A stretch of DNA of 50,574 nucleotides from Anaerovibrio lipolyticus (GTDB lineage: Bacteria; Bacillota; Negativicutes; Selenomonadales; Selenomonadaceae). Where the stretch lies: assembly GCF_021531495.1 (NCBI RefSeq), contig NZ_JADYTY010000016.1:1-50574 (forward strand), given 5' to 3'. The notes below the pieces were generated by a model. It saw only the letters and a program-made list of their open reading frames with translations. It searched no databases and had not been told where the DNA came from. This document shows positions 1 to 13,600 of this stretch, piece by piece. The translations under genes were made by a program, and so were the position numbers. Positions within the stretch are counted from its first letter, which is position 1. Each line of letters opens with the position of its first letter.

Positions 1-410
1 AGGCGCAGAAGGAATTTAGCATCCGCTAGGCTTAGCTAGGAGCGAGAGCGGGTTTTCGTGGGTACTATCTCAGATGTGGCTATTAGGTACAGTAAAGGCA
101 GAATGATTCGACACAGCCGGAGGGGCATGACACTTTTGCGTCGGGAGACTCCTGCTTTTGCGCAGCAAAAGTGGCCCCGGTGGCTATCTCTGTCATTACG
201 GCCTCTGTGAATTGGCTCAGCGACAAGCGGTATTACTGCGTCAGTATAACCCCTCAGGTAGGGCCATTAAGTCGGACAGAGCAAAAGTCGTTATGACCGC
301 AGGCTGTATTTCGAGAACCCACGGACATAACGACTTTCATTTACAATATTTGAGGAGAGAGGTAACTCAATAAATCAAAATTTATCCTCCTACACTTGCT
401 CCGATTAAGG
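1..410. other. structured intergenic region without a recognised gene
   Basis: I see no convincing protein gene here. Two strong inverted repeats are present. The first pairs 122-126 with 174-178 and 131-139 with 165-173; its right arm can instead pair with 155-161, so two hairpins are mutually exclusive. The second pairs 284-295 with 326-337 (12 perfect base pairs) and extends three more pairs past one mismatch. The small open frame at 158-373 on the plus strand has no ribosome binding site and no recognisable family. It could be a structured RNA or a decayed palindromic mobile element. I checked by eye for RNase P RNA, tmRNA, SRP RNA and 6S signatures and did not find them. Confidence 0.4.
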
Positions 411-451
411 ACAAAAGAAAAGCCGCATAAATACCTAACCATTTATGCGGC
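410..451 (-). terminator. rho-independent terminator of the pyrG operon
   Basis: Arms 422-432 and 441-451 form an 11-bp perfect hairpin. Read on the minus strand the stem is followed by TTTTCTTTTG. It lies about 75 nt past the pyrG stop codon. Confidence 0.8.
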
Positions 452-527
452 AAAACAACACAAATCAATATTTTGAAGGGAAGAAACCTATTATACAACA
501 AAGTGGCAGCTTTGAAAGTATCAAAAA

Positions 528-2147
<1,620 letters not shown>

Positions 2148-2171
2148 TTAACTATCTATAATCAATCTCTA

Positions 2172-2531
2172 TTAATTGTCTTCCTGAATGCCCTCAAAGA
2201 GCTTTTCCTCACGCTGACGAGCGTTCTTGGCCCTGTTGATAGACGCAGAGCGGGCACCACGGGAGGAACGCTTTGTTTCTGGAGGATTCCACTCAGTCAG
2301 ACCCCATTTGCCATCACCAGCATAATGGAAGCGACTGTCCATATTTATCTGGGTATAAACCTCAGAAATAGCCTCTGCCAAAGCCTGAATATTCTTCTGG
2401 CGCTTCTCCAGCACCTCCATAATCAGATCCTTGTAATACATAGGAACCTTGCTTTCGTGCAGAATATAAGCTGCAACCTCTACATCAGAGCTTTTCAAAA
2501 AATCCACTTGTAAATCTCCTCTCAAAGCCAT
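2172..2531 (-). CDS. rpoE: DNA-directed RNA polymerase delta subunit
   Basis: Accessory subunit of Firmicute RNA polymerase that affects promoter-complex stability and transcript release. The 119 residues start with a HARE-HTH fold (about 1-85), including the typical KVPMYYKDLI and the tryptophan in GKWGLTEW. In Bacillus the delta protein ends in a long, very acidic disordered tail. Here residues 86-119 are arginine- and lysine-rich (KRSSRGARSAS, NRAKNARQR) with only a few acids at the very end. The position directly upstream of pyrG supports the name. The basic tail means the RNA-displacing activity known for the Bacillus protein should not be assumed. Confidence 0.88.
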   Translation of the reverse strand: MALRGDLQVDFLKSSDVEVAAYILHESKVPMYYKDLIMEVLEKRQKNIQALAEAISEVYTQINMDSRFHYAGDGKWGLTEWNPPETKRSSRGARSASINRAKNARQREEKLFEGIQEDN

Positions 2532-2564
2532 ATAAAATCACATTACATCTATGCTATTTCTATT

Positions 2565-4226
2565 TTACATCTTTTCTGGCGCAGATACACCAAGAATTCC
2601 CAAAGCATGACGAATTGTATGAGCTGTAACATTAACCAAGGCCAGACGTGCCTCTGCCAGCTTATCATCAACGCCCAGAATACGGCACTGATTGTAGAAG
2701 CTATGGAAACAGCCTGCCAACTCATAAGCATAGCGGGCAATACGCTGTGGCGCATACTCTGCCGCTGCTCTATCAATCTCCTCCTCATACTCCTGCAGCT
2801 TATTGATAATAGCCACCTCAGTATCATCCTGCAGCAGGGAAAGCTCTGGAGCCTCTCCTACAGACAGACCATTCTCAGCAGCCTGACGGAAAATACTGCA
2901 AATTCTAGCATGGGCATACTGGATATAATAAACTGGATTTTCGTTGGAACGGCTCTTAGCCAAATCCAAATCGAAATCCAACTGGCTATCCATGGAACGC
3001 ATAATGAAGAAATATCTAGCTGCATCCGTACCTACTTCTTCAATCAGCTCTGCCAAGGTAACAGTCTGACCAGTACGCTTGCTCAGCTTCACCATCTGAC
3101 CGCCCCGCAGAAGACGAACCATCTGCAAAAGCAGAACATCCAGCTTTTCTGCATCATAGCCCATAGCGCTGATAGCAGCCTTGACACGGCAGATATAACC
3201 ATGATGGTCTGCACCCCAGATATTAATTAAACGGCCAAAGCCTCTGTCCAGCTTGTCCTTGTGATAAGCAATATCAGCAGCCAAATAGGTAGGAACACCG
3301 TTATCACGAATAACTACTCTGTCCTTATCATCACCATAATCGGTAGACTTCAGCCACAAAGCACCATCCTGCTCATAGATTTTGCCATTCTCCTGCAGCT
3401 GCTGACAAGCAGCCTTTACCTTATCTGGATGAAGAGTACGCTCACTAAACCATACATCAAAGGTACAGTTAAAAGCTTCCAAATCCTCCTTCAAGGCTGC
3501 CAGCTTCTCCTTAAGAGCCAGCTCCTTGAAGATACCCATTCTTTCATCCTCGGACATATGCAGGTATTTTTCCCCATCCTTATTGATAATCCGCTGAGCA
3601 GTATCAATAATATCTGCACCGTGATAGCCGTCCTCTGGGAAATCTGCTTCCTGAGCCTTGCCCAAAAGCTCTAAATAACGATGATTTACGGAACGAGCCA
3701 AATTATTAATCTGGTTGCCGGCATCATTAATATAATACTCACTGCTTACATTATAACCAGCAGCCCGCATAACATTTACCAAAGCACTGCCTGCAGCTGC
3801 GCCACGGCCATGACCTACATGGAGAGGGCCTGTTGGGTTCGCACTAACATACTCTATCTGAATCGGCTCAGCATCCTTGGCAGGCAGCTGACCAAAGCTA
3901 TCGCCTCTAGCAATAATATCTGCCAGACCATCGTAAAGCACATTGGACTTTAAGTAAAAATTAATAAAGCCTGGTCCTGCAATCTCAATCTTATCCAGCC
4001 ATTCACCCTGAATACGCTTCTGAAGCTCCTGAGCAATCATACGAGGATTCATATGAAAGGCCTTGGCAGACTGCATAGCTACATTTGTAGCAAAATCGCC
4101 TAATTCCTTCTTAGGCGGAACCTCCAATACGATTTTAGGCAGCTGAGCCTCTGGAAAAACTCCATCCTTAATGGCAGCTTCCGCAGCCGCTTCAATACTA
4201 TGTAATAGTGTTTCTTTAATATCCAA
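2565..4226 (-). CDS. argS: arginyl-tRNA synthetase
   Basis: Class I synthetase charging tRNA-Arg. The 553-residue chain has the N-terminal Arg-tRNA-synthetase additional domain (about 1-90), the HIGH-box variant HVGHGRGAA near residue 130, the KMSKS-box variant KLSKRTGQ near residue 350, and a C-terminal DALR anticodon-binding domain ending in HALGILGVSAPEKM. It starts 31 nt after the DUF1934 gene and is followed at about 34 nt by rpoE, so all are probably on one transcript. No T-box leader is visible upstream, so control is probably at the 4744-4772 promoter. Confidence 0.96.
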   Translation of the reverse strand: MDIKETLLHSIEAAAEAAIKDGVFPEAQLPKIVLEVPPKKELGDFATNVAMQSAKAFHMNPRMIAQELQKRIQGEWLDKIEIAGPGFINFYLKSNVLYDGLADIIARGDSFGQLPAKDAEPIQIEYVSANPTGPLHVGHGRGAAAGSALVNVMRAAGYNVSSEYYINDAGNQINNLARSVNHRYLELLGKAQEADFPEDGYHGADIIDTAQRIINKDGEKYLHMSEDERMGIFKELALKEKLAALKEDLEAFNCTFDVWFSERTLHPDKVKAACQQLQENGKIYEQDGALWLKSTDYGDDKDRVVIRDNGVPTYLAADIAYHKDKLDRGFGRLINIWGADHHGYICRVKAAISAMGYDAEKLDVLLLQMVRLLRGGQMVKLSKRTGQTVTLAELIEEVGTDAARYFFIMRSMDSQLDFDLDLAKSRSNENPVYYIQYAHARICSIFRQAAENGLSVGEAPELSLLQDDTEVAIINKLQEYEEEIDRAAAEYAPQRIARYAYELAGCFHSFYNQCRILGVDDKLAEARLALVNVTAHTIRHALGILGVSAPEKM

Positions 4227-4257
4227 TAGAAAAGCCTCCCTATTTATGTCTGCCCTG

Positions 4258-4677
4258 TTAAGTAGCAGTAAACCTTATTTCCAAATCATAATGACCTACA
4301 GCTGCACCATTGGCCTCCAGAGAATACACCAGATGAATACTTCCCTGATTTTCTTGAAACTCTGAGCTTAGCTCATGGGTATGCATTACAAGTTCCATTG
4401 TACCATAGGGGGTATGATAATCCGCCCTAGTTTCTCCCTGCAAAATAAAACTTTGTCTTGAGCTAACCAATCCCTGACGGATGATAGTCAACTCCCTATC
4501 TCCTAATTTAATAACTGTTGGCACCTGCTCCTTGGGAGATAAATGCTTATCCATATAACGGATATAATGCTTGCCACCCTTGCAGCCATAGCTTCCCTGA
4601 GCCTTGTGCTCCACAATTTCCACCTTGCCATTCAGGTCCTTTTGCTTGGCCCTGATGATAATTTCTACACTATCCAA
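4258..4677 (-). CDS. DUF1934 family protein (YwiB-like)
   Basis: Small beta-barrel-like protein of the DUF1934/YwiB family, whose function is not established. The family gene typically sits just upstream of argS in Firmicutes, as here. I place the start at a TTG codon (4677) because AAGGAG lies 10 nt before it, giving a protein beginning with DSVEIIIRAKQ. A GTG at 4704 extends the frame but has no ribosome binding site. Conserved-looking features are the Gly-rich GSYGCKGGKHYIRY stretch and the C-terminal YDLEIRF strand. It is the first gene of the operon. Confidence 0.8.
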   Translation of the reverse strand: MDSVEIIIRAKQKDLNGKVEIVEHKAQGSYGCKGGKHYIRYMDKHLSPKEQVPTVIKLGDRELTIIRQGLVSSRQSFILQGETRADYHTPYGTMELVMHTHELSSEFQENQGSIHLVYSLEANGAAVGHYDLEIRFTAT

Positions 4678-7600
4678 TCCTGCAAAGCTCCTTATAAAAA
4701 ACACTCATGTTCTGTATTTTGGTTTCGAACAAAACTATACATTATTATAACTCCTAAATTATTTGGAGTCAATGTTATTGTGGGGAGTTTCCTGAAAGGA
4801 ATTTTCTGCACAGTTAGGATAAAAAACATAAAAAAGGAATCGCAATTGAGGTACAGTCTAAATGAAAAATCTGTTGACAGCTTCCATTGAAGTACAATTC
4901 AAAATGCGATTCCCTTGCTTTTATTCTACAGCAATATCTATCTCTACAATATGGCCGCCCATATCCATAGTAACAGTCAAAAACTGACCGCCGCTAATAC
5001 GAATACCGGCACCTGCACCTACGGTCAGGCTAGGGGTGGAAATATCCACTTCCCGGCCCAAGGAAGCCAAATTGGTAGCGGCTGTAGCTGTAAGCATATT
5101 GGACATTTCAGAGATGGCACTCTGGGCCATTTCATCAAAATCAGCCACAGGCATGCCCATCATCATGGTGGAGGCAATAAATTTTGCTGTCTCCTCGTCC
5201 ATATTGTATACTACATTTCCCCGGATTTCCTTGGTAAAGCCTACCAACACAGCAACACCGCGGCTGTTGATATGCTTGTCCTGTACTCCCATGCCGGTGC
5301 GTTCAGGTGTGGGAAAACCCATCTGGGGCAACACTGTAGTAAAGGCATCTATAAATGGATTTACCAATTTTACATCCATGTTCACACACTCCTTGCAAAA
5401 CCGACATTCATAAAGATATTACCCAGCTCGGTTTTGGCCTTTATGTTGAAAGCAATCAAATCTGGATTGGATAGCTTAATGTTGACACCGCTAATAATCC
5501 CTGGTGGCGTCAGACGCATTTCTCTGTCCTTAATAACATCATTAATGCGTGAAATACCATGACCAGCAATAATATTGCCAGTTTCCTCTACAGCCGCCTG
5601 AGCCTCAAACTCAGAAACTGTATCTTCCTGCAGAATCCTGCTGGCAAATTTTAGCATAGTTTCTGTATCCATATAGAATGCTACTCTGCCCCGAGGCTCT
5701 CCTACAATACCAATAATAACAGCCACGCCATCCAAATTCAGAGCACCAACATCTTCCTCCTGAATCTCAATCTCAGATTCCAGGCCTCCAATCTGGCTCA
5801 AACCATCAGCAAATGCCTTGGCATAGGTAGTTACATAGGAATCACGGTATACTGTATTAATTCCCACCTTGTCCTGGCACAAAATCATCAGCGTATCCAA
5901 CAGTTCATTGGTGCTGATAGGCTTCTGCAAAAAGGAACTAATTCCTGCCAGACGTCCATGCATGATGAGCTTAGCATCCTTCATAGCACTAATCATGACA
6001 ATACGACAGTTAGAGTCTATGGCATGAATCCGTCTGCTGCACTCAACGCCATCAGCATCCGGAAGATTCATATCCATTGTTACTACATCTGGTCTGGTTT
6101 TAGCGTACAAATCAATTGCTGCAGCTGCATTTTCCGCCATGGCACATACTTCAAAATTTGTTTTAGCCAGCATAGAGCTAATCATCATGCGACTAATCTT
6201 GGAGTCATCTACCACCATAACCCTAACTTTTTCCACAAAAATCACCTGCACTTTTCTATCTATAACATCTAGTTAATAAATTCGCCACAAAATCGCAAAA
6301 TCCTTTTTATGTGGTAAAAAAGTCATGTATCTTGAAAATCCCCCCCAACAGCCGTTGAGGGGGAATAATCACTGTTTTCCTATATTATATATTAGAACGC
6401 TCTACTGCGTCAAACAAATCCGTAATTTCTTTACTTGGTTCTTTATCCAATAGGCTGACAATATAAATAGCCAAAAGGCCAAAGAAAAAGCCTGGTATAA
6501 TTTCATAAAGACCGAACAAAGCCAGTTGCTTCCATACCAGAACAGTAACACCGCCTACTACGATACCAGCCAGCACACCGTTGCGAGTGGTACGGCGCCA
6601 GAAAAGGGACATCAGCACTGCTGGGCCAAAGGTTGCCGCAAAGCCCGCCCAGGCATAGGCTACCATTTCCAGAATAAAACTATTAGGATTCATGGCTAAG
6701 GAAATAGCCATAGCGGAAATAATCAATACTGCGGCCCGGCTAACCCATACCAATTCTGTATGGCTGGCATCCTGACGAATAACAGAACGATAAAAGTCCT
6801 GAGAGAAGGCAGAAGCAGCTACCAAAAGCTGAGAGGATGCGGTACTCATAATGGCTGCCAAAACAGCAGAGAGAATCAAACCTCCCACAAATGGATCAAA
6901 AAGCTTCTCTGTCATAATCAGTAAAACCTTTTCTACATCAGGGCCGTTCAACGGCTCAGTAAGATAAACATTACCTACCATACCTACAAATACGGCGGCA
7001 ATCATAGAAATAGAATACCAGCCTACGGCAATTCGCTTGGAGCGCTTCAACTCACTGGTGGAGCTAATAGCCATAAATCTTACCAAAATATGAGGCTGAC
7101 CAAAATATCCTAAACCCCAGCCCATGAGAGAAATAAAGGCAATAAAGGAAATGGTACTGCCATCAGGATTCATGAAAGGATTGAAAAAGGTAGGATTCAC
7201 AATATCAATGGCATTCAGAGATGTTTCCACACCACCCATTACATACATGGCAAAGGCTGGCACAATAACAATGGCAAAGAACATCATAATGCCCTGAATA
7301 AAGTCCGTCCAGCATACCGCCATAAATCCACCAGTCAGAGTATAGAATACTACTACAAAGGCGCCAATCAGCACTGCTGTAGTATAATCAAGACCAAAAA
7401 GGGTACTAAATAGCTTGCCGCCGCTGACAAAGCCGGAGCTGGTATAAATAACGAAGAAAATAACAATAAATATGGCCGGCACAATCCTCAATAGATTGCT
7501 CCTATCGTTAAATCGATTCTGAAAAAAGTCTGGCAAGGTAAGGGAATTATTGGCCATTTCTGTATAACGACGCAATCTCTTGGCTACAAAATGCCAATTG

Positions 7601-10600
7601 GCCCAGGTGCCAAGGCCAAGACCTACAGCTATCCAGGCTGAGCTAAAGCCTGCCAAATAGGCAGCTCCTGGTACACCCATCATCATCCAGCCACTCATAT
7701 CCGAAGCCTCGGCACTCATAGCCGTTACCCAGGCTCCCAGCTTGCGGTTGCCAATAATATAGTCATCCATGCTATTAGTCTTGCGATAATAATAAATTCC
7801 TATGGCCATCATCAGGCCCAGATACAAGACAAATGCTATAATTACTGAGATATTATCCACGTGTTATGCCTCCTATAAAAAAATACAAATACAATTATAT
7901 TAAAGAATGAAATTTTTTGCAAATGATATATGCAATGTATACATCATTTCCAAAAGATTTGCCCCTTTGACTGTAAAATGCTATGATGAACTAGCAATAT
8001 TTAAATTGAAAGGAGTACAGGTCATAGGCCATCGGCATTATGACCATGATTACCTATGGATATTATCAACAAAGCAAAGCATCATTTTCTTACTAAGGAA
8101 TTTTTCCTCTTTCTCATTATCGGCTGTATCAACACCTTTAATGGCACCTTTATAGCCTGGCTCTGTTCCTATCTTAGCCCTTATAACAATCTAAACTTTA
8201 ATATTGGCTATATCATAGGCAACATCATCGCCTACTGGATGAACAGCCGGATTATTTTCCATGAGAATCTAAGCCTGCACAGATATGTAAAATTCTTCAT
8301 TTCCTATATTCCTAACTACATTATTCAAAATGTAATCGTAATTATCTTCTACAATATGCTTCACTTCCCACCAGTATTCAGCTATCTGCTGGCAGCAGTG
8401 CTGGGCATACCTGTAACCTTCCTAATGGTGAAAATTTTTGCCTTTGGCCGCAAATAAAATACCTATCGCTATTTCAGCCACTAAAAAAACCTCTCATGAG
8501 CGGAGAGGCTTTTTTAGTGTGTATTATATTTAGGAGAGTTAGCTTTTTGGATTTTAGCTTTCCTCAAGCTCAAATATAATATACCACAATTGATAATCAT
8601 TTTCAAATAGAATTTGAGAATTTTTCTCATTTTTTTGTAACAGCTAAAAAGAACCCTATCTATTCCCTAGAAGCCGTGTTTCAAAATTCCTCATCTTTAG
8701 GCTTGCCTCTGGCAATAAGATAAAGAGGACGCTGCTTAACCTCCTCAAAAACTCTGCCTAAATATTCCCCCAAAATTCCCAGCACCATCATCTGCATACC
8801 GCCGAAGAACAAAATGCAGGCCGTAATGGTAGCCCAGCCAGCCACGGCATCATTGAGGATAAATTTGGCGATCAGCACATGAATAATCATCAACAGGCTG
8901 ATAATACCGCAAAGGGTACCAATATACAATCCCAGCCTTAAAGGAATAACAGAATAGGCCAACACCCCATCAATGGCAAAATTCAGCATCTTGCGAGGTG
9001 AGAACTTGGAAACACCAGCATAGCGCTTAGGAGCCACAAATTCAATCTGCACCTGACGAAAGCCCATAGCACCAATCATGCCACGGATAAATCTGGCATG
9101 CTCTCTATAACGGCGGAAAGCCTTTACTACCACCTTGTCCATTAGGCGGAAATCAGAGCCTCCCTCCTGAATATGCACATTGGACAGCATATTCAGCACC
9201 TTGTAGTAATAATAGGAGGTGAGCTTCTTCATAGCAGAAACACCCTGAGTTGTTTTGCGGATGGTCTGTACCACCTCATAGCCTTCCTCCCACTTTTTCA
9301 GCAGGACAGGTATCAGCTCTGGTGGATGCTGCATATCACCATCCATAGTAATAACAGCATCTCCATCAGCATGATCCAGACCACAGGTAAGAGCCAGCTG
9401 ATGACCGGAGTTTCTGGCCAAAAAAATAGATTGTACTCGTTTATCCTTTTGTTCCAGAGAACGAAGAATTTCCCGGCTTCTATCCTTGGAGCCATCATCT
9501 ACAAACACTAATTCAAAATCATAAGGTAGTGGTGCCATGTTTTCACAAACACTTTCATAAAAGTGCTGGATATTATCCTCCTCGTTAAACACAGGTACCA
9601 CAATAGATACTAATTTCATTTATACACCAGTCTTTTCTTTTTTTGCAATAAAATAATTTCCCGGCAACGAGGCTGGCCCAATATCTCTGCTGACAAAATA
9701 GCCTGTGCCAGAGACAAATTCTCCACCCCCATGAGCTTGCCACCCTGCTTAGTTTTTTCCTGTCCCAGCTGGTTATCCCCTTCAGCCGCCTTCAATGTCT
9801 CAGACTGAGCCAAATCCTCCTGATGATATTTCTTCTCCAGATAGCTCTGATAAGGATTATGTACCTTTAGCTGAATGCTATCCTGCTCCTTGGAGGCAGG
9901 AGGCTTAATATCCGGCAGCTTCTGTCCCTTGGGAAAAGGCTTGGTTTTCACTTTCACCTTAGGCTTTTTCTTGTCCCCCAGATTCCCTAATATGGTAATC
10001 AGAGCAAAGATAAGAAAGGGCAGTATGCTTCCTAGCTTGTCAAATAAATCCATATTCTCACCAACTTACTTGATGGCTGGAGGTGTCAGCTGACTATCTC
10101 CAGTGCTTTTGCTAATGCTGTCCCGCATTTCTGTATCAGCCTGAATATTCTTCAGATTATAATAGTCCATAACCCCCATATTACCCTTGCGGAAGGCTTC
10201 TGCCATAGCATGAGGCACCTCGGCCTGTGCTTCCACTACCTTGGCCTCCATTTCCTGGGTATAGGCCTTCATTTCCTGCTCCTTGGCTACAGCCATAGCA
10301 CGACGCTCCTCAGCCTTGGCCTGGGCAATACGCTTGTCTGCCTCAGCCTGATCCGTCTGCAGCTCCGCACCAATATTACGGCCTACATCCACATCGGCAA
10401 TATCAATGGACAAAATCTCAAAGGCAGTACCTGCATCCAGGCCCTTGCCCAACACAGTCTTGGAAATATCATCTGGGTTAGCCAATACATCATTGTGGCT
10501 GTCAGAGGAACCAACAGTGGTAACAATACCCTCACCAACACGGGCAATAATCGTAGGCTCTCCTGCACCACCTACCAGACGGTCAATATTGGCACGGACA

Positions 10601-13600
10601 GTTACCCTAGCCTTAATCTTCAGCTCAATACCATTGCGAGCCACAGCAGATACCACCGGAGTTTCTATAACCTTAGGATTAACACTCATCTGTACTGCTT
10701 CCAGCACATCACGGCCCGCCAAATCTATAGCAGCAGAACGCTCAAAAGGCAGAGGAATCTGGGCTCTATGAGCTGCAATCAAAGCATCTACTACCTTGTC
10801 CACATTACCACCAGCCAGGAAATGAGCCTCCAGCTGATTTACCTCCACATCAAGGCCAGCCTTATTGGCCTTAATCAGAGGCAAAACAATCTTAGAAGGT
10901 ACTACCTGACGCATTCTCATACCCACCAAGGTAATAATATTCAGAGATACATTGGCTGCTCTAGCCGCAATCCACAATCTCAGGGGTACAAAATGCAAAA
11001 ACAGACCGATAAATACAATGACCAGCAAAACCCAGAAAAATCCCATATCGCTTAACAAATCCAGCAATCCGTATTCTTCCATTATCTTCATCCTTTCCTT
11101 TACCAACAACTATACACATTACTCCGTTACAGGGCGCACTACCACGCGATTACCTGTAACCTGAGTAACAACTACCTTGTGGCCCTTGGTAATATAATCA
11201 CCCTCAGAAACCACATCTATCGGATTATTATCTATAACAATGGTTCCGGCAGGACGCAGCTCACGGGTAACAATCCCCTGTCTGCCAACCAGATCCAGAT
11301 GCTCTGGAGCACTGATATAACCTTCCTTGGTAGAGGTTTGCTCCCGCAGAATCATCCTGTGCCATAGATTAGCCCAAAAGCCCATAGTGATTACTCCCTT
11401 TCCAAAGTCTTTATCTATTATAACCCCTATATTATTGAAAGAAAATGCCTTTTGCATTTTCTTTCAATGGATTTTCGACGAGGGTGAAGATATTAGCTCC
11501 CCCCTGTCATTAGCACAACCTCCGCCACCTATAGAGATAGGGGACATCGGACACCTCGTCATACCATGTTCGGTATTTTCTTGTATATAGCAAAAAGAGA
11601 CTGCATATTGCAATCTCTATATTTCACATATGGTGGGCGCTAACGGGATCGAACCGCTGACATTCTGCTTGTAAGGCAGACGCTCTCCCAGCTGAGCTAA
11701 GCGCCCATATATAGGGGATTACTCCCCGTTAAATCAAGATGGTGACGCGTACGGGATTCGAACCCGTGAAGCCGCCGTGAAAGGGCGGTGTCTTAACCAC
11801 TTGACCAACGCGCCATTTGGCTCCTCGAGTAGGATTCGAACCTACGACAGCCTGATTAACAGTCAGGTGCTCTACCGACTGAGCTATCGAGGAGTGTTTT
11901 GTCACATGACGTCGACAAGTGTTATTATATGATAAGTCGCAAATAAATGCAAGCTTTTTTTGAAAAAATTTCAAAAAAATTTTTATTACCTAGAAAATCC
12001 CCTATTTTACGACTATTCTTTTCTATAACGAGGTGTCCGATATCCCCTATCTCTATAGGTGGCGGAGGTTGTGCTAATGACAGGGTGGAGCTAATATCTC
12101 CACCCTCGTCGAAACCCCATTGAAAGAAAATGCAGAAGCATTTTCTTTGAATAATGTAGGGGTTATAATTCTTGCAGGAAATACAAAAGGACAGGCCTAT
12201 GTCCCTGGGATTAAGGGAAGTCCTGTCCTTCTGCTTTTCAGTTGAATCTATATAGGGAAAATCCAACTGAATATCAAATATATATTAATTTAAGGAAACG
12301 GCTAAAGAATATATTGCCAGATATAGTTGCAATTACTCTGCGGCTGCTGCGGCACGACGCATAGCTGCGTTAGCCTTAATCTGTCTCTCTCTGTCCATAC
12401 GGCTGCTGGAGAAGCGCTGGAATCTACCCATAGACAGGAAGTATGCACCCAAGCCAATGATGGAAACCACAGCGGCACACACATATACAGCCTCAAAGCC
12501 AAAGCCTGGCACCAAAGTACCCATGCAATATGGGCCTACACCAATACCCAAATCCAACAGTACGAAGTAGGTAGAGGTAGCTACACCAATCTGACGGGAT
12601 GGAGCGCAATGTACAGCCAAAGCATGGCAGGCAGCCGTAATACTACCATAGCCGCCCCCCAGCAGCAGACCGCCAGCCAACAGTACATAATCATTACCAG
12701 CAATGGCAATAGTTGCCATAGACAGTATCAGCAGTACCAGAGATGGATAAAGCACTACATTCCCCCCCTTGTTATCCAGGAGCCAGCCGGTCAAAGGACG
12801 GCTCAGGAAGGAGGTAGCAGCAAAGGCGATAAAGAAAAGCTGACCGCCCAGCTCTGCCATACCCTTGGCAGAAGCATATTCACCCAGATAGCTCAATACA
12901 GTGGAATAGCAGATACCTCCGATAAAGGCTACCAGGGAAATACCTACGGAATTCTTGGCAATAAAATCTCTCCAAGAGAAGGTGTGGAACTGCTCCACCT
13001 CCCGCTCAGTCAAAGTACGCTCAGGCACCTTAATCAGGCAGGACAGTACAAAGATAACCAAGGTCAAAGCACTACAGAAAGTAATGCTCATGGTGAAATC
13101 ACCAGAATTAATAAAGGTCAAGGCCAGGAATGGACCTACGGCAGAAGCCATAGTTACACCCAAGGTAAAGTAACCTATGCCAGTACCCATTTTGTGAATA
13201 GGTACCAAAGCCGCTACAATGGTGCTGGCCGCAGTGGAGGTAGAACCAAAGGCCATACCATGCAGCAAACGAACTGCCATAAATACATATACATTAGGGC
13301 ACAGCAGATACAGCAGAACCATCAGGAAGTAGGAAGCTGTACCACCTAAGAACAGCTTGCGACGGCCAATCAAATCAATATAGCGGCCTGCTGGCAGTCT
13401 GGCAAAAAGAGCACCTACAATAAAGAGGCCTGAAGCAGCACCTGCAGTGCTGATGGATACATTCCAATTGCTGATGGCATAGCTGGTAGACCAGAGCATC
13501 AGCTGAAAGTGTACTACATACACCAAAAAGTTAATAATAATATCAAAAATATAGCTGGGGGTCCAAAGCTTTTCCCCATTATTGTTGCTGGCAGCTATAG